Assembly: GCA_035549555.1 (NCBI GenBank)
Contig: DASZQR010000010.1
Span: 248,001 to 312,000 of the forward strand
Source of the DNA: Patescibacteria group bacterium
GTDB taxonomy: Bacteria > Patescibacteriota > Microgenomatia > UBA8517
Length of the DNA stretch: 64,000 bases
Direction of reading: 5' to 3'
The notes under the pieces are model-generated. The model did no database searches. It saw nothing but the letters and a program-made list of their open reading frames with translations, and was not told the origin of the DNA. Of the stretch, positions 55,197 through 64,000 are shown in pieces. The translations under genes and the position numbers were made by a program. Within the stretch, counting starts at the first letter, position 1. Every line of letters starts with the position of its first letter.

Positions 55197-57167
55197 TTAC
55201 CAACACCAAAAAAGAAAACATGTTTTAGCTTGTGGTGAAACTGTCGGAACAGGCAAAACTGGCATTGGAGTATCTACTACCAAAGTAGGCAAAGGAGTTG
55301 ACGTAACGGATGTAGACAAGGCACTTTTAACAATTATATTCTTCTTTTGATTAGGCACATTAAAAAAATAACTAAGAACATTACTCGATTGCTCCCAATT
55401 AGAATTCTTAGAAACAGCTACCACTTTAACATTGTATTTTGTCCCAATTTTTAAGACATTTAAAGTCACAAGATTAATTTCTCCAGCATTAGATATTTTG
55501 TCGGTACTTATACTATTCACCAAAGTCAACCATGAAGAATCATTTTCTTTCCGATATTCAATTTTAAAGTGATCAATATTATCTTTTATTCTTTGAATAT
55601 TTAAATTATTAACTGTAAAATCAATATTTAAATTATTGTTAGACTTCCTGACATAATTTAAATTAAACGGCAAAAAATAAAACAAACTTGTAGTATCAGC
55701 ATTAAAACTGCTTGCCACCAGGTCAAGAGTAAAGTTGTTGCTGCTTCCACCATTGATTCTTGGATCAAAGTCGTTAACAAAATCATACAATGTCGTAGTT
55801 GCATTGATACTTCTTCCTCCAAAAAGATTGCTTACATTTCCCAGCCCAGATCCGTTCACATCTGCCTTAATCCACTGCATTGCATAGCGACCATTCTCTC
55901 CCAATTGCACATTTCCTTTCAATTCCAGTCTTCCATTTCCAATGTCAGTAAAAGGTGTATTTATGTTCATCTGGGGTGTTCCAATTACATTATTAAAAAT
56001 CAGCACGCGTGCATTAATAGGATCACCTACAAAAAGTTGATTGTTATATACTAAAATTCCTCTTGGTTTATTAAAACCGTATGCAGAAGTAGCTTCCCCT
56101 TCATTTGCAGAATTGGAAGTAAAACTTGGTTGGCCAAGAACTAAATCAGCTACACCTCCATTTGTTATTGGAACTGAATTAAAAACAACAATTCTATTGT
56201 TAGACTCTTCAGTCACAAAAAGTCTATTATTATCTATATACGCTTGCAGAGGAGCACTAAATTCTGAAGCGCTTGTACCAGAAGATGTAGTTGTAAAATC
56301 AGGTTGACCAATCACATAATCAGCTGGCTGATTGTTTTGTGTTGGAAAAGTATTCCAAACCAAAATTCTATTATAATCATGGTCAACAACAAAAAGTTTT
56401 CCATTATAAACAAGAATCCCCTCCGGAATGGCAAAATTACTTGCATTAGCACTTGATCCAGTACAATCAGCCAGCCCACCGCTATGCCCTAGTTCTATAT
56501 CAGCTGGCGTCCCGTTCACTGTTGGTATTGAATTCCAAATCAAAATTCGGCTATGGTTACGGTCGGCAACTAAAAGCTTATTCCCATACACATACACATA
56601 ATCAGCAATATACATCGTTGAAGCATTGCATGTAGTTGCTGTCGAAGTAAAATCTGCCTGACCAACCACAACATCCGCTGCCTGAAAGTTGTGAGTCGGA
56701 AATGTATTCCAAATTAAAACTCGATTATTGCTCTGATCCGCTACAAACAATTGAGTTCCAGTGGAATAAACATTTCCCACATTCACTAAAGTATTTGGGC
56801 CGGGTGTATCACAAGCGCAAGCGTTTTTCGAATTACTATTAAAATCAGGTTGACCCAAAACCAAATCCGCCGGAGCGCCATTTGTCGTAGGCATTTTATT
56901 CCAAATCAATACTCGTCCATTGCTAAAATCAGAAATTATCAACCTTCCTAAAGGATCTACAAAAATTCCAACTAAACCAGTATTTGTCGGATGTGTCGTA
57001 TTATCAAAAAATTTATTTGGGCCAAGCCCGCCAGCACTATCTGTAAAATTTGTCTGCCCCAATACCATACTTGCGGGCATATTAGAATAATACGCTTTAA
57101 CTGTTCGAACGGATAATAAAATCAGAGAAGAAACAATTAATAAAACTACAAGGATCGATTGTCTCAT
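55197..57167 (-). CDS. Secreted NHL-repeat beta-propeller protein
   Basis: 656 residues. Signal peptide 1-24 (ILVVLLIVSSLILLSVRTVKA). Six or so NHL-type repeats of about 65 residues, each with G(Q/H)..F.........N...G....LFV.D..N.R(V/I)L(I/V)(W/F)N, a six-bladed propeller likely for binding a glycan or protein. Residues about 390-620 hold beta-rich domains with a fibronectin-III-like FKIEYRKENDSSWLTLVNSIST...YNVKVVAVSKNSNW. The C-terminal PTLVVDTPMPVLPVPTV linker ends in CFLFWCW, an odd hydrophobic Cys-Trp tail that may be a sorting or lipidation signal. Confidence 0.75.
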   Translation of the reverse strand: MRQSILVVLLIVSSLILLSVRTVKAYYSNMPASMVLGQTNFTDSAGGLGPNKFFDNTTHPTNTGLVGIFVDPLGRLIISDFSNGRVLIWNKMPTTNGAPADLVLGQPDFNSNSKNACACDTPGPNTLVNVGNVYSTGTQLFVADQSNNRVLIWNTFPTHNFQAADVVVGQADFTSTATTCNASTMYIADYVYVYGNKLLVADRNHSRILIWNSIPTVNGTPADIELGHSGGLADCTGSSANASNFAIPEGILVYNGKLFVVDHDYNRILVWNTFPTQNNQPADYVIGQPDFTTTSSGTSASEFSAPLQAYIDNNRLFVTEESNNRIVVFNSVPITNGGVADLVLGQPSFTSNSANEGEATSAYGFNKPRGILVYNNQLFVGDPINARVLIFNNVIGTPQMNINTPFTDIGNGRLELKGNVQLGENGRYAMQWIKADVNGSGLGNVSNLFGGRSINATTTLYDFVNDFDPRINGGSSNNFTLDLVASSFNADTTSLFYFLPFNLNYVRKSNNNLNIDFTVNNLNIQRIKDNIDHFKIEYRKENDSSWLTLVNSISTDKISNAGEINLVTLNVLKIGTKYNVKVVAVSKNSNWEQSSNVLSYFFNVPNQKKNIIVKSALSTSVTSTPLPTLVVDTPMPVLPVPTVSPQAKTCFLFWCW

Positions 57168-57184
57168 ATTTTCATCATATCTTA

Positions 57185-57244
57185 TGACAAGTTGTCAATC
57201 AAATCCTTTTCCCTCTTGACAACTTCGGGTTAAATTTGTAAATT
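57185..57244. promoter_or_regulatory. lexA promoter and operator-like palindrome
   Basis: lexA promoter: TTGACA (57216-57221), 17 nt, TAAATT (57239-57244), 13 nt before ATG 57258. A perfect 13-bp palindrome TGACAA-G-TTGTCA (57185-57197) lies 18 nt upstream, and AAGTTGTCA (57189-57197) is inverted against TGACAACTT (57217-57225) across the gap. The site would also sit in front of the divergent propeller gene. Candidate LexA operator; the overlap with -35 sequence weakens the case. Confidence 0.5.
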
Positions 57245-57257
57245 GTTATTATTAACT

Positions 57258-57878
57258 ATGGCAGTAATAATTTACAAAAGACAAAGGCAAATTTTAGATT
57301 TTATCAAGCAGCATATCGAAACCGAAGGCAGTGCTCCAACTCTTCGCCAGATAGCTGACGCTTTAAATGTCAGTTCACTTGCAACAGTTCACGAACATTT
57401 ACAAACCCTTGAGGCAAAAGGTTTAATAAAAAGAGAACACGGCAAAACCCGCGCAATAGAATTAATTGACGAGAAATTCAATCCGGAGAAAAAATCAATC
57501 ACAGTACCAATTTTAGGTTTCATTGCAGCAGGATCTCCCCTTGAACCCTATACTGATCCAAACGCAACCATAGACATTGCACCATCATTTGCAGCAGGTG
57601 GAAAAAGAATTTACGTTTTACAAGTGCGAGGTAATTCAATGATCGAAGCTGCAATCGAAGACGGAGATTATGTTGTAGTTCAGGAAACAAACGTTGCAAG
57701 AAACGGGCAAATCGTAGTCGCTCTTCTAGAAAATGGCATGGCAACTCTCAAAAGATTTTACAAAGAAGCAACAAGAATAAGATTAGAACCAGCAAATTCC
57801 ACAATGTCACCAATCTTCGCCAAAGACGTCAAAATTCAAGGCATTTGCGTTGGCGTAATTAGAAAATTTGTAAATTAA
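57258..57878 (+). CDS. lexA: LexA repressor/protease
   Basis: 206 residues from ATG 57258. N-terminal winged helix (QRQILDFIKQHIETEGSAPTLRQIADALNVSSLATVHEHLQTLEAKGLIKRE), cleavage Ala91-Gly92 in GFIAAGSPL, catalytic Ser127 in RGNSMIE and Lys165 in GMATLKRFYKE. On RecA-ssDNA it cleaves itself and the SOS genes are induced. The full lexA/uvrA/uvrB/uvrC set in 13 kb makes repair regulation plausible. Confidence 0.95.
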   Translation: MAVIIYKRQRQILDFIKQHIETEGSAPTLRQIADALNVSSLATVHEHLQTLEAKGLIKREHGKTRAIELIDEKFNPEKKSITVPILGFIAAGSPLEPYTDPNATIDIAPSFAAGGKRIYVLQVRGNSMIEAAIEDGDYVVVQETNVARNGQIVVALLENGMATLKRFYKEATRIRLEPANSTMSPIFAKDVKIQGICVGVIRKFVN

Positions 57879-57881
57879 ATT

Positions 57882-58292
57882 TCATTCAACACCCCAATTA
57901 GCTCTCAAAGTTCTTTTTAAACTTACAAATTCTTGATTTAGTTTAGTTTTATCAAGATTTAATTGATACCGATTTATTAAATAATTACCAACAAGACCAA
58001 GAGTAACATTTATCATCTCAATTTCTTCAACTGTAGTAAATCTATCAAAATCCCAAGGATAATCTATAAAATACTGTATAACCTTATTATCTCTTCGATC
58101 GGTCAATAATCCAGAATCCTGCAAATTACAAAGCGTAGCCATTAACCCACATATAGTATTTCCCTTACATTTCATCATCGGATAATCAGGATGCCAAACC
58201 CCAACTCTTTCATTAGGCAAATCATCCGAAAACAAACCAAACATATACAAACGGTCGACGTAATATTGTGGATCTAAATCATGTTCAAGCAT
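57882..58292 (-). CDS. Unassigned 136-aa protein
   Basis: Soluble, with aromatic and acidic residues (QYYVDRLYMFGLFSDDLPNERVGVWHPDYPMMKCKGNTICGLMATLCNLQDSGL) and two Cys. No family recognised. Converges on lexA (3 bp gap). Confidence 0.5.
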   Translation of the reverse strand: MLEHDLDPQYYVDRLYMFGLFSDDLPNERVGVWHPDYPMMKCKGNTICGLMATLCNLQDSGLLTDRRDNKVIQYFIDYPWDFDRFTTVEEIEMINVTLGLVGNYLINRYQLNLDKTKLNQEFVSLKRTLRANWGVE

Positions 58293-58352
58293 ATGTAATT
58301 ATAAAACAAGCTACTAGTAAAATAAAATCAATTCCATTACAATTTAAAAGTT

Positions 58353-58979
58353 ATGTTCTTTGGAATAGATCTTGCAAAAGTAATTGAAGCAGTTGGATAT
58401 GTTGGTTTATTCGCCATCATTTTTGCAGAATCTGGTTTATTTTTTGGCTTTTTCCTTCCAGGAGACAGTTTAATTGTCACAGCAGGGCTTCTTGCAACTC
58501 AAGGATATTTTAATATTTTAGTTTTGATTCCTCTTCTTGCTTTAGCGGCAGTTCTTGGAGATTCAACAGGATATTGGATGGGAAAAGAATTTGGTAAAAA
58601 GTTTTTCAACAAAGGAAAAGAGTCTTTTTTGAGAAACAAAGAACATATCACAACAGCAGAAGAATTTTACAAAAAGAATGGTACCAAAACAATTATTCTA
58701 GCAAGGTTCTTGCCTTATGTTAGAACTTTTGCTCCAATTGTTGCAGGCATTGGAGAAATGGAATACAGCAAGTTTCTTACTTTTAATATAGCAGGAGGAG
58801 TCACATGGTCAACTTTAATGCTTCTAATAGGATATTTCCTTGGTAAAGTTATTCCAAACGTAGATAAATATTTAATTCCATTAATTATTTTAATAGTTAT
58901 AGTTTCCTTTATGCCCTCAGCATATGAGCATAGAAAAAAAATATTAGCTCAAGTTAAAAAATATATCCCCAAAAATTAA
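58353..58979 (+). CDS. DedA family (SNARE-associated) membrane protein
   Basis: 208 residues. DedA layout: GYVGLFAIIFAESGLFFGFFLPGDSLIVTAGLLATQG, GDSTGYWMGKEFGKKFF, FYKKNGTKTIILARFLPYVRTFAPIVAGIGEM and three C-terminal helices. DedA proteins move lipid carriers such as undecaprenyl phosphate across the membrane. Ends in YIPKN; no unusual features. Confidence 0.95.
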   Translation: MFFGIDLAKVIEAVGYVGLFAIIFAESGLFFGFFLPGDSLIVTAGLLATQGYFNILVLIPLLALAAVLGDSTGYWMGKEFGKKFFNKGKESFLRNKEHITTAEEFYKKNGTKTIILARFLPYVRTFAPIVAGIGEMEYSKFLTFNIAGGVTWSTLMLLIGYFLGKVIPNVDKYLIPLIILIVIVSFMPSAYEHRKKILAQVKKYIPKN

Positions 58980-58993
58980 TTGTTATCTAAAAG

Positions 58994-60274
58994 TTACTTC
59001 GGAAGTACTCCCATTTGTTTCATATCAGATTCAATTGCAGAAAGGCGATTATATTTAACAACGCGTTCTCCGCGGGCAGGAGCTCCGCTTTTTATATAAT
59101 CAGCTCCAACTCCAACAGCAAAATCAGCAAGGAATGTATCAGTAGTTTCTCCAGATCGATGAGATACAATTACTTTCCATCCTGCATCTCGAGCTTTTTT
59201 AACAACCTCCAAAGTTTCAGTCACAGTTCCAATTTGATTTGGCTTAACTAAAATTGTATTGCAAGCTTTTTGTGCAATTGCTTTATCAATTCTTTTTGGA
59301 TTAGTTACTAAAAGATCATCACCGACAATAGACATTTGAGGATCAAGAGTTTGAAGTAATTTATTCCATCCAGTCCAAGCATCTTCATAAAGAGGGTCTT
59401 CAAGCACTTCAAGGTGGTATGTAAAATTAAGTTCCTTAAAATAATCAATCATCGCAAGTTCATCAAGCGGCCCTGATTTATCTCTGATTGAATAACGGCC
59501 ATTTTTGTAAATAGAGTTTGCAGCAACATCTAATCCCAAAAATACATCAGACCCCAAAACATACGAAGTTTCGCGAATCGATTCAACTAAGATTTCAAGT
59601 GCATCAGCATTTGTAAAAAGATTTGGCGCATATCCTCCTTCGTCTCCAACGCTATGAATTGCCCCGCGTCTCGCCAGGTTCTCTCCGATACTCAAATAAA
59701 TTTCCACACCCATCTCAAGACCCTGAGAAAAACTTTTGGAAGAAGCAGGAATTACAAAAAATTCCTGAAAATCCAAATTTCCTGCTCCATGAAGTCCTCC
59801 ATTAATCATATTAAAAAGTGGTGTTGGAATTTTTTTATGAACTGGAATTTGTCTTTGTTCTGAGACATCCCAAAAATACTTAAAAAGCGGTTCTTTTTTA
59901 TCAAGAGCCGCAGCTTTAGCTACAACTTCGGAAATAGATAAAATACTATTTGCCCCAAGTTTTTCTTTATTTTCTGTCCCGTCCAATGCCATCATTTTTT
60001 TATCAATTTCTTCCTGTTGGTTTGGATCCATTCCAATAATTGCAGGGCCAAGTATATTAGTTACATTTTCAACAGCCTTCAATACTCCCTTTCCTTTATA
60101 TCGCTTTGGGTCTCCGTCTCGAAGTTCATGTGCTTCATATGTTCCAGTTGAAATTCCAGATGGAACTGATGAAATCGCAACAATTCCATTATCAAGAAGA
60201 CAATAAGCTTCAACTGTAGGATTTGCTCTGGAATCTAAAATTTCTCTAGCCCAAATTTTTTGCACTTTTGCCAT
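58994..60274 (-). CDS. eno: Enolase
   Basis: 426 residues. Interconverts 2-phosphoglycerate and phosphoenolpyruvate. Signatures: REILDSRANPTVEAYCLL, VPSGISTGTYEAHELRDGD, VGDEGGYAP, LEDPLYEDAWTGW, IVGDDLLVTNP, LVKPNQIGT and VSHRSGETTDTFLADF. Normal length. It directly follows ppsA (1 bp gap), so it is in one operon with it. Confidence 0.98.
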   Translation of the reverse strand: MAKVQKIWAREILDSRANPTVEAYCLLDNGIVAISSVPSGISTGTYEAHELRDGDPKRYKGKGVLKAVENVTNILGPAIIGMDPNQQEEIDKKMMALDGTENKEKLGANSILSISEVVAKAAALDKKEPLFKYFWDVSEQRQIPVHKKIPTPLFNMINGGLHGAGNLDFQEFFVIPASSKSFSQGLEMGVEIYLSIGENLARRGAIHSVGDEGGYAPNLFTNADALEILVESIRETSYVLGSDVFLGLDVAANSIYKNGRYSIRDKSGPLDELAMIDYFKELNFTYHLEVLEDPLYEDAWTGWNKLLQTLDPQMSIVGDDLLVTNPKRIDKAIAQKACNTILVKPNQIGTVTETLEVVKKARDAGWKVIVSHRSGETTDTFLADFAVGVGADYIKSGAPARGERVVKYNRLSAIESDMKQMGVLPK

Positions 60275-62560
60275 TTATTTTCCTATCTTCCTTTCTGTTT
60301 CATAAATTACATTTCTCACTCGGTCAATTGCATCAGGGTTAATTGAAACGCTAGTTATTCCCATTTTTACAAGCTCTTCAACCAAATCGTCATAAGTACT
60401 TGGAGCCTGTCCGCAAATAGACGCAGTCACGCCGTATTTATGGCAAGTTTTTATAATGCGTCTTAATGCCCAAAGAAGCGCTGGTGATCTTTCATCAAAT
60501 TCGCTTGCGACCTCACTATTGTCTCGATCTGTTCCAAGTAAAAGCATTGATAAATCATTACTTCCAATAGAGACCCCATCAATTCCCACTTTTATAAAAT
60601 CTTCAAGTAAAATTACATTCACCGGAAGTTCGCACATCATCCAAAATTTAAAATCTCCTGTTCTAAATAATTCTTCAGATGCAACTAGTCTTCGAACTCT
60701 TGCAAGTTCCTGAGGGCTTCTCACAAATGGAATCATGATATGTAAATTCTTGTGTTTACTTCGTACCTTTTTAATAGCATTAAGTTCAAGATTAAATACT
60801 TCAGGGTCTGATACGTATCTAAATGCTCCTCTAAATCCCATCAACGGGTTTGGCTCAACTGGTTCCCAATTCGCTCCGCCTTTAAGTTGGCGATATTCGT
60901 TTGTTTTAAAATCAGTTGCACGGTAAACGACCGGTCGATCTCCAAATGCCTTACAAAATACTTCCAAATTATCAGCAAGCTTATTTATAAAATCATTTTG
61001 CTTTTTGTCTTTAATAGCTTGCTTCGGATGCACTCCAATATTTGCAATCATAAACTCAGCTCGAAGAAGGCCTATTCCGTCTACGTTTCGCTTTGCAATT
61101 TCTTTTACTCGATCAGGCTCAGCCAAATTTACATAAACATGTGTTGCAGTCTTAGTATTACGAGTTTTACGGTACTGCGTTTCCATTGCTTCCGCTTTAA
61201 CTTCAGTTTTTACTTTTGCTCCTAAATAAATCATCCCAGCTTTGCCATCAACAGTCACAACAAAATCATCTTTAAGTTTTTTGGTAGCTTCTTTTGTACC
61301 AACAACGCAAGGAACTCCAAGCTCTCGGGAAACTATCGCAGCGTGTGAAGTTTCTCCACCTTCATCAGTAATAATTGCTGCAGCTTTTTTCATTGCAGGA
61401 ACATAATCCGGAGAAGTCATTTTAGCTACAAGCACATCACCTTGATGCACCTTATCAATTTCTTTCGGAGATTTCAGAACTCGTACTGGCCCAGTTCCAA
61501 CTCCGGGAGATGCGGGAATTCCCGTAAGTATTGGTGTTTGTGCTGTTTCTACATCGGATTCGCCCATTTTAGTTTTTGCTTTTGGTTTTGCATCAAGCGT
61601 TGTGATTGGACGAGTCTGTACTATATATATCCCGCCGTCTTTATCCCGAGCCCATTCAACATCTTGAGGATAATAATAATGTTCCTGAAGTCTGTTCCCA
61701 ATTTTTGCAATTTCGACTACTTCTTCATCAGTAATTTTCTGATTCTCTCTTTGTTTTTTAGGAACTTCAACTTCTTTTGTAATTCCATTTACTTTAATTA
61801 ATTGTATTGATTGATCAGAAACTTCTTTTGAAAGAATTGAGAAAGTTCCTTTTTGGACAACATAATGATCTGGAATAACAGATCCCTGAACAATCATTTC
61901 GCCTAATCCCCAAACTGTATCAACCACAATTCTTTCTTTATCGTTTTTAACCGGGTCAACTGTAAACATAACTCCAGAAACTTCGCTCTCAACCATTTTT
62001 TGGATAATGACGCAGATTCCCACCTTTTCTGTTGGAATTTTATTATTAGCTCTATAAAAAATTGCGCGCGCTGTAAAAAGCGAAGCCCAGCATTCGCGAA
62101 TCGAGTTCAATAAATTTGATTCACCTTTAATATTTAAAAATGTAGCTTGTTGTCCTGCAAAGCTCATTCCCGGCAAATCTTCAGCAGTTGCACTGGAGCG
62201 AACAGCAACTTGTGCCTTCTTAAATATTCCCGAAAGTTTCCGATAAGATTTTATTGTTTCTTTTCCAACAGCATCAGGGACTTTAGCTTTCAAAAGTTTA
62301 TTTTGAATCGCGCTTGCAGCTTTCTCAAGCTGGTCAGCATTATTTACATCAAGAGTTTTTATTATTCCGTTAATCTCAGGTCTTAAATTATTTTCATCCA
62401 AAAACAAATTATATGAAGCAACAGTTACAGCAAATCCGTTTGGAACAGGAAACTTTGCCTGCGTCATTTCGCCTAGGTTTGCACCCTTTCCGCCTACTTG
62501 GGAAGTCATTGTTTTATCAATATCTTTAAACTGAAGTATTAGTTTATCGTTGGCAGCCAT
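60275..62560 (-). CDS. ppsA: Phosphoenolpyruvate synthase
   Basis: 761 residues. Pyruvate + ATP to PEP + AMP + Pi. N-terminal ATP-grasp domain with QVGGKGANLGEM and AVRSSATAEDLPGMSFAGQQATFLN; phosphohistidine domain GGETSHAAIVSRELGVPCVVGT; C-terminal PEP-binding TIM barrel with IGLLRAEFM, GVSIGSNDLSMLLLGTDRD and SICGQAPS. With eno it favours gluconeogenic PEP formation. Confidence 0.98.
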   Translation of the reverse strand: MAANDKLILQFKDIDKTMTSQVGGKGANLGEMTQAKFPVPNGFAVTVASYNLFLDENNLRPEINGIIKTLDVNNADQLEKAASAIQNKLLKAKVPDAVGKETIKSYRKLSGIFKKAQVAVRSSATAEDLPGMSFAGQQATFLNIKGESNLLNSIRECWASLFTARAIFYRANNKIPTEKVGICVIIQKMVESEVSGVMFTVDPVKNDKERIVVDTVWGLGEMIVQGSVIPDHYVVQKGTFSILSKEVSDQSIQLIKVNGITKEVEVPKKQRENQKITDEEVVEIAKIGNRLQEHYYYPQDVEWARDKDGGIYIVQTRPITTLDAKPKAKTKMGESDVETAQTPILTGIPASPGVGTGPVRVLKSPKEIDKVHQGDVLVAKMTSPDYVPAMKKAAAIITDEGGETSHAAIVSRELGVPCVVGTKEATKKLKDDFVVTVDGKAGMIYLGAKVKTEVKAEAMETQYRKTRNTKTATHVYVNLAEPDRVKEIAKRNVDGIGLLRAEFMIANIGVHPKQAIKDKKQNDFINKLADNLEVFCKAFGDRPVVYRATDFKTNEYRQLKGGANWEPVEPNPLMGFRGAFRYVSDPEVFNLELNAIKKVRSKHKNLHIMIPFVRSPQELARVRRLVASEELFRTGDFKFWMMCELPVNVILLEDFIKVGIDGVSIGSNDLSMLLLGTDRDNSEVASEFDERSPALLWALRRIIKTCHKYGVTASICGQAPSTYDDLVEELVKMGITSVSINPDAIDRVRNVIYETERKIGK

Positions 62561-62566
62561 ATTCCA

Positions 62567-63628
62567 TTATTCCATTTTCTTCTTAAAATAGTCAACCCAA
62601 GGAATTGGGCTGGGATCGATTCCATGAATCATTGCGATATAGAAACTTATATAACTTCCAAGCGCAAGTAACTCAAAAACTTCTTCAAGTTTATGTTTAG
62701 ATTGCATTTTATAAATATCAAATCCATATCCGTTTTGTTTTACCACGTCTTGTGTAATTGAATATCTCTTTTGTATTCGTTCAAAATAATTATTACTTTC
62801 AAAAAAAACAAAATGTAAAATTTCCTTTGCCTTTGCTGGATATTTTAGTCCTTCCATCAAATGGTGATTTAATTCTGAAATTTCAAAATGCATACTAAAA
62901 TTTTTAGAATTTTCATTCAGTTGATTTTTAAAAGCATGGGTCGAGCCAACTAAATGTTCACTGGAAATTAAAACAGGAATTTTATTTGCCAATTTATCTG
63001 CAAGTTTTTTTGCAATATTGTTTTCTGTATGACTGCGTACTCCAAATTCTTTTACAAACTTTTCTGTAATTTCAATTGCGTTTAAAATTTCATCATCTTC
63101 AATATCAATAAATTTAAGTTTGCTTAAAATCGCCAAAATACTTGAAATCGAATAACCCAAACCCATTCTTGGTTGTCCGCTCGGATTATTTGCTGGATCA
63201 ATTTTATAAAAGGGTAGTTTATGTTCTTCTAAGATTTCAAGAAGTTTACCGCCAGTTTCAATTCCAAAGATCTTGGCATTTTTATTTACGCCGTCTGCAG
63301 CACATGAAATTGTTTCCTCAGTGTTTCCCGAATAACTGGACAAAATTACAAGCGTTTTATTATTTACATAAGAAGGTAAGTGATAATTTGTAACAACTTC
63401 AACTGGTACTCTCAAATTTTTAAATTCCAAATAATGGACAATGCGTCCTCCTAAAGCCGACCCTCCCATTCCAGCAACCACAATATTTTGGCAGTCTCCG
63501 TATTCCTGCGGTAATTCTACTTTTTGTATTTCATTCCAGGCATCCTGAATTTGTTCCGGCAAATGTTCTATTGAAGATAAAATATTTCCCTTATCAAGTT
63601 GAGAAATTTTTGGCAGGTCATCAAGCAT
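62567..63628 (-). CDS. Bifunctional phosphoglucose/phosphomannose isomerase
   Basis: 353 residues. SIS-fold enzyme with IVVAGMGGSALGGRIV, LVILSSYSGNTEETISCA and SEHLVGSTHAFKNQLNENSK, followed by the C-terminal helix that carries the catalytic His region HHLMEGLKYPAK. Short PGI/PMI type, as in many archaea and CPR. It interconverts glucose-6-P, fructose-6-P and mannose-6-P. Abuts the phosphomutase gene. Confidence 0.92.
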   Translation of the reverse strand: MLDDLPKISQLDKGNILSSIEHLPEQIQDAWNEIQKVELPQEYGDCQNIVVAGMGGSALGGRIVHYLEFKNLRVPVEVVTNYHLPSYVNNKTLVILSSYSGNTEETISCAADGVNKNAKIFGIETGGKLLEILEEHKLPFYKIDPANNPSGQPRMGLGYSISSILAILSKLKFIDIEDDEILNAIEITEKFVKEFGVRSHTENNIAKKLADKLANKIPVLISSEHLVGSTHAFKNQLNENSKNFSMHFEISELNHHLMEGLKYPAKAKEILHFVFFESNNYFERIQKRYSITQDVVKQNGYGFDIYKMQSKHKLEEVFELLALGSYISFYIAMIHGIDPSPIPWVDYFKKKME

Positions 63629-63629
63629 A

Positions 63630-64000
63630 TTATGATCTTATTAATCGTAATACTTCATCCCGTTTCTCTTCCATTAATTCTTTAGATTTTGCCTCAAGTG
63701 TGAGTCTTAATAAATTTTCTGTGTTACTTGGCCGCACACAAAATCTATACTCCTGATATTCAATTGCAATTCCGTCAAGTCTTGATTGCTGTCCATCTTT
63801 ATATTTTTCAGCAATTTCGTTCATTTTAGCTTCTTTATCAACTACTTCTGTATTAATTTCTCCTGAAATAAAATATTTATTCATTACAGGTTTTACAGAA
63901 TCAGAAAGCTTTACGTTATTGCTGGATAAAAAATTAATTACTTGCATTGGGGGGATCATTCCGCAGTCAGCAAAAAAATAATCACGATAATAAGTATGTC
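63630..64000 (-). CDS. Phosphomannomutase/phosphoglucomutase, C-terminal part
   Basis: The gene runs off the right edge. The visible residues begin TYYRDYFFADCGMIPPMQ..NFLSSNN, the sugar-binding loop region of alpha-D-phosphohexomutases, and end with the phosphate-binding loop FCVRPSNTENLLRLTLEAKS. It converts hexose-1-P and hexose-6-P and so connects the isomerase to nucleotide-sugar synthesis. Confidence 0.9.
   Translation of the reverse strand, partial: HTYYRDYFFADCGMIPPMQVINFLSSNNVKLSDSVKPVMNKYFISGEINTEVVDKEAKMNEIAEKYKDGQQSRLDGIAIEYQEYRFCVRPSNTENLLRLTLEAKSKELMEEKRDEVLRLIRS

Noticed and set aside
1-64000. CRISPR arrays, restriction-modification or known phage-defence clusters
   Set aside because: No regularly spaced repeats, cas-type genes, or methylase/endonuclease motifs were seen; the PIN and Doc pairs are the only defence-like modules.

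Overview
The window is AT-rich, compactly packed chromosomal DNA that most resembles a Candidate Phyla Radiation (Patescibacteria) bacterium, perhaps of the Microgenomates lineage. This is inference. It rests on the many short unassigned proteins, tRNAs mostly without an encoded CCA, a UvrC that lacks its C-terminal helix-hairpin-helix part, a large secreted/surface protein inventory beside sparse metabolism (pyrG, pyrD, eno, ppsA, pgi/pmi, pmm), and numerous promoters whose -10 box lies only 6-9 nt from the start codon, which implies leaderless mRNAs.

Layout. 1-1.07 kb: end of a glycan/surface locus (GT2, DUF1616-like membrane protein). 1.09-6.13 kb: a small mobile element with an excisionase-like HTH, a DUF5681 protein, a DUF5659-like protein, a P-loop ATPase with a winged helix, and a PIN-domain pair; it ends at a 3' fragment of a tRNA-Val gene (attachment-site scar). 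6.2-8.1 kb: tRNA-Phe, tRNA-Gly and tRNA-Arg, two of which abut the start codon of a protein gene, plus a DRG-type GTPase. 8.1-19.8 kb: housekeeping genes (GNAT, pyrG, GT4 fusion, pyrD, obg, hydrolase/Ldh2 pair) with tRNA-Leu, tRNA-Pro and tRNA-Gly. 19.8-24 kb: a second small element (DUF5681, XRE, OB-fold protein, winged helix, DUF5659, HTH, 52-aa protein, serine recombinase) ending inside tRNA-His. 24-38 kb: cell-envelope and polysaccharide region (VanW-like, YvcK/CofD-like, GH18, FecR, GH26-like, two processive GT2 synthases, GH18 with two chitin-binding modules). 38.8-42.6 kb: a structured, terminator-containing leader and two giant Asn-rich repeat surface proteins. 43-58 kb: SecG, peptide-binding protein, transglutaminase, the full uvrC/uvrA/uvrB set with lexA, a Doc toxin pair, and a beta-propeller protein. 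58.3-64 kb: DedA, then the eno-ppsA-pgi/pmi-pmm gluconeogenic run.

How the parts fit. The 25-43 kb stretch reads as synthesis, trimming and export of an extracellular polysaccharide together with surface fibres. The eno-ppsA-pgi/pmi-pmm run could supply hexose phosphates for such polymers. The two mobile elements share DUF5681 and DUF5659 modules although only one shows a recombinase here, which suggests one family of small tRNA-targeting elements.

Most unusual signals: (1) three tRNA genes (Phe, Gly-GCC, Gly-TCC) are each preceded by a long hairpin whose 5' arm copies the 5' end of the tRNA that follows, so the 3' arm could pair with either the copy or the real tRNA; (2) the last 18 codons of the recombinase are the antisense of tRNA-His; (3) two related ~90-residue-repeat Asn-rich surface proteins sit behind a leader with an internal terminator; (4) protein genes start 1-2 nt after tRNA 3' ends; (5) an archaeal/eukaryotic-type DRG GTPase sits in a bacterial context.
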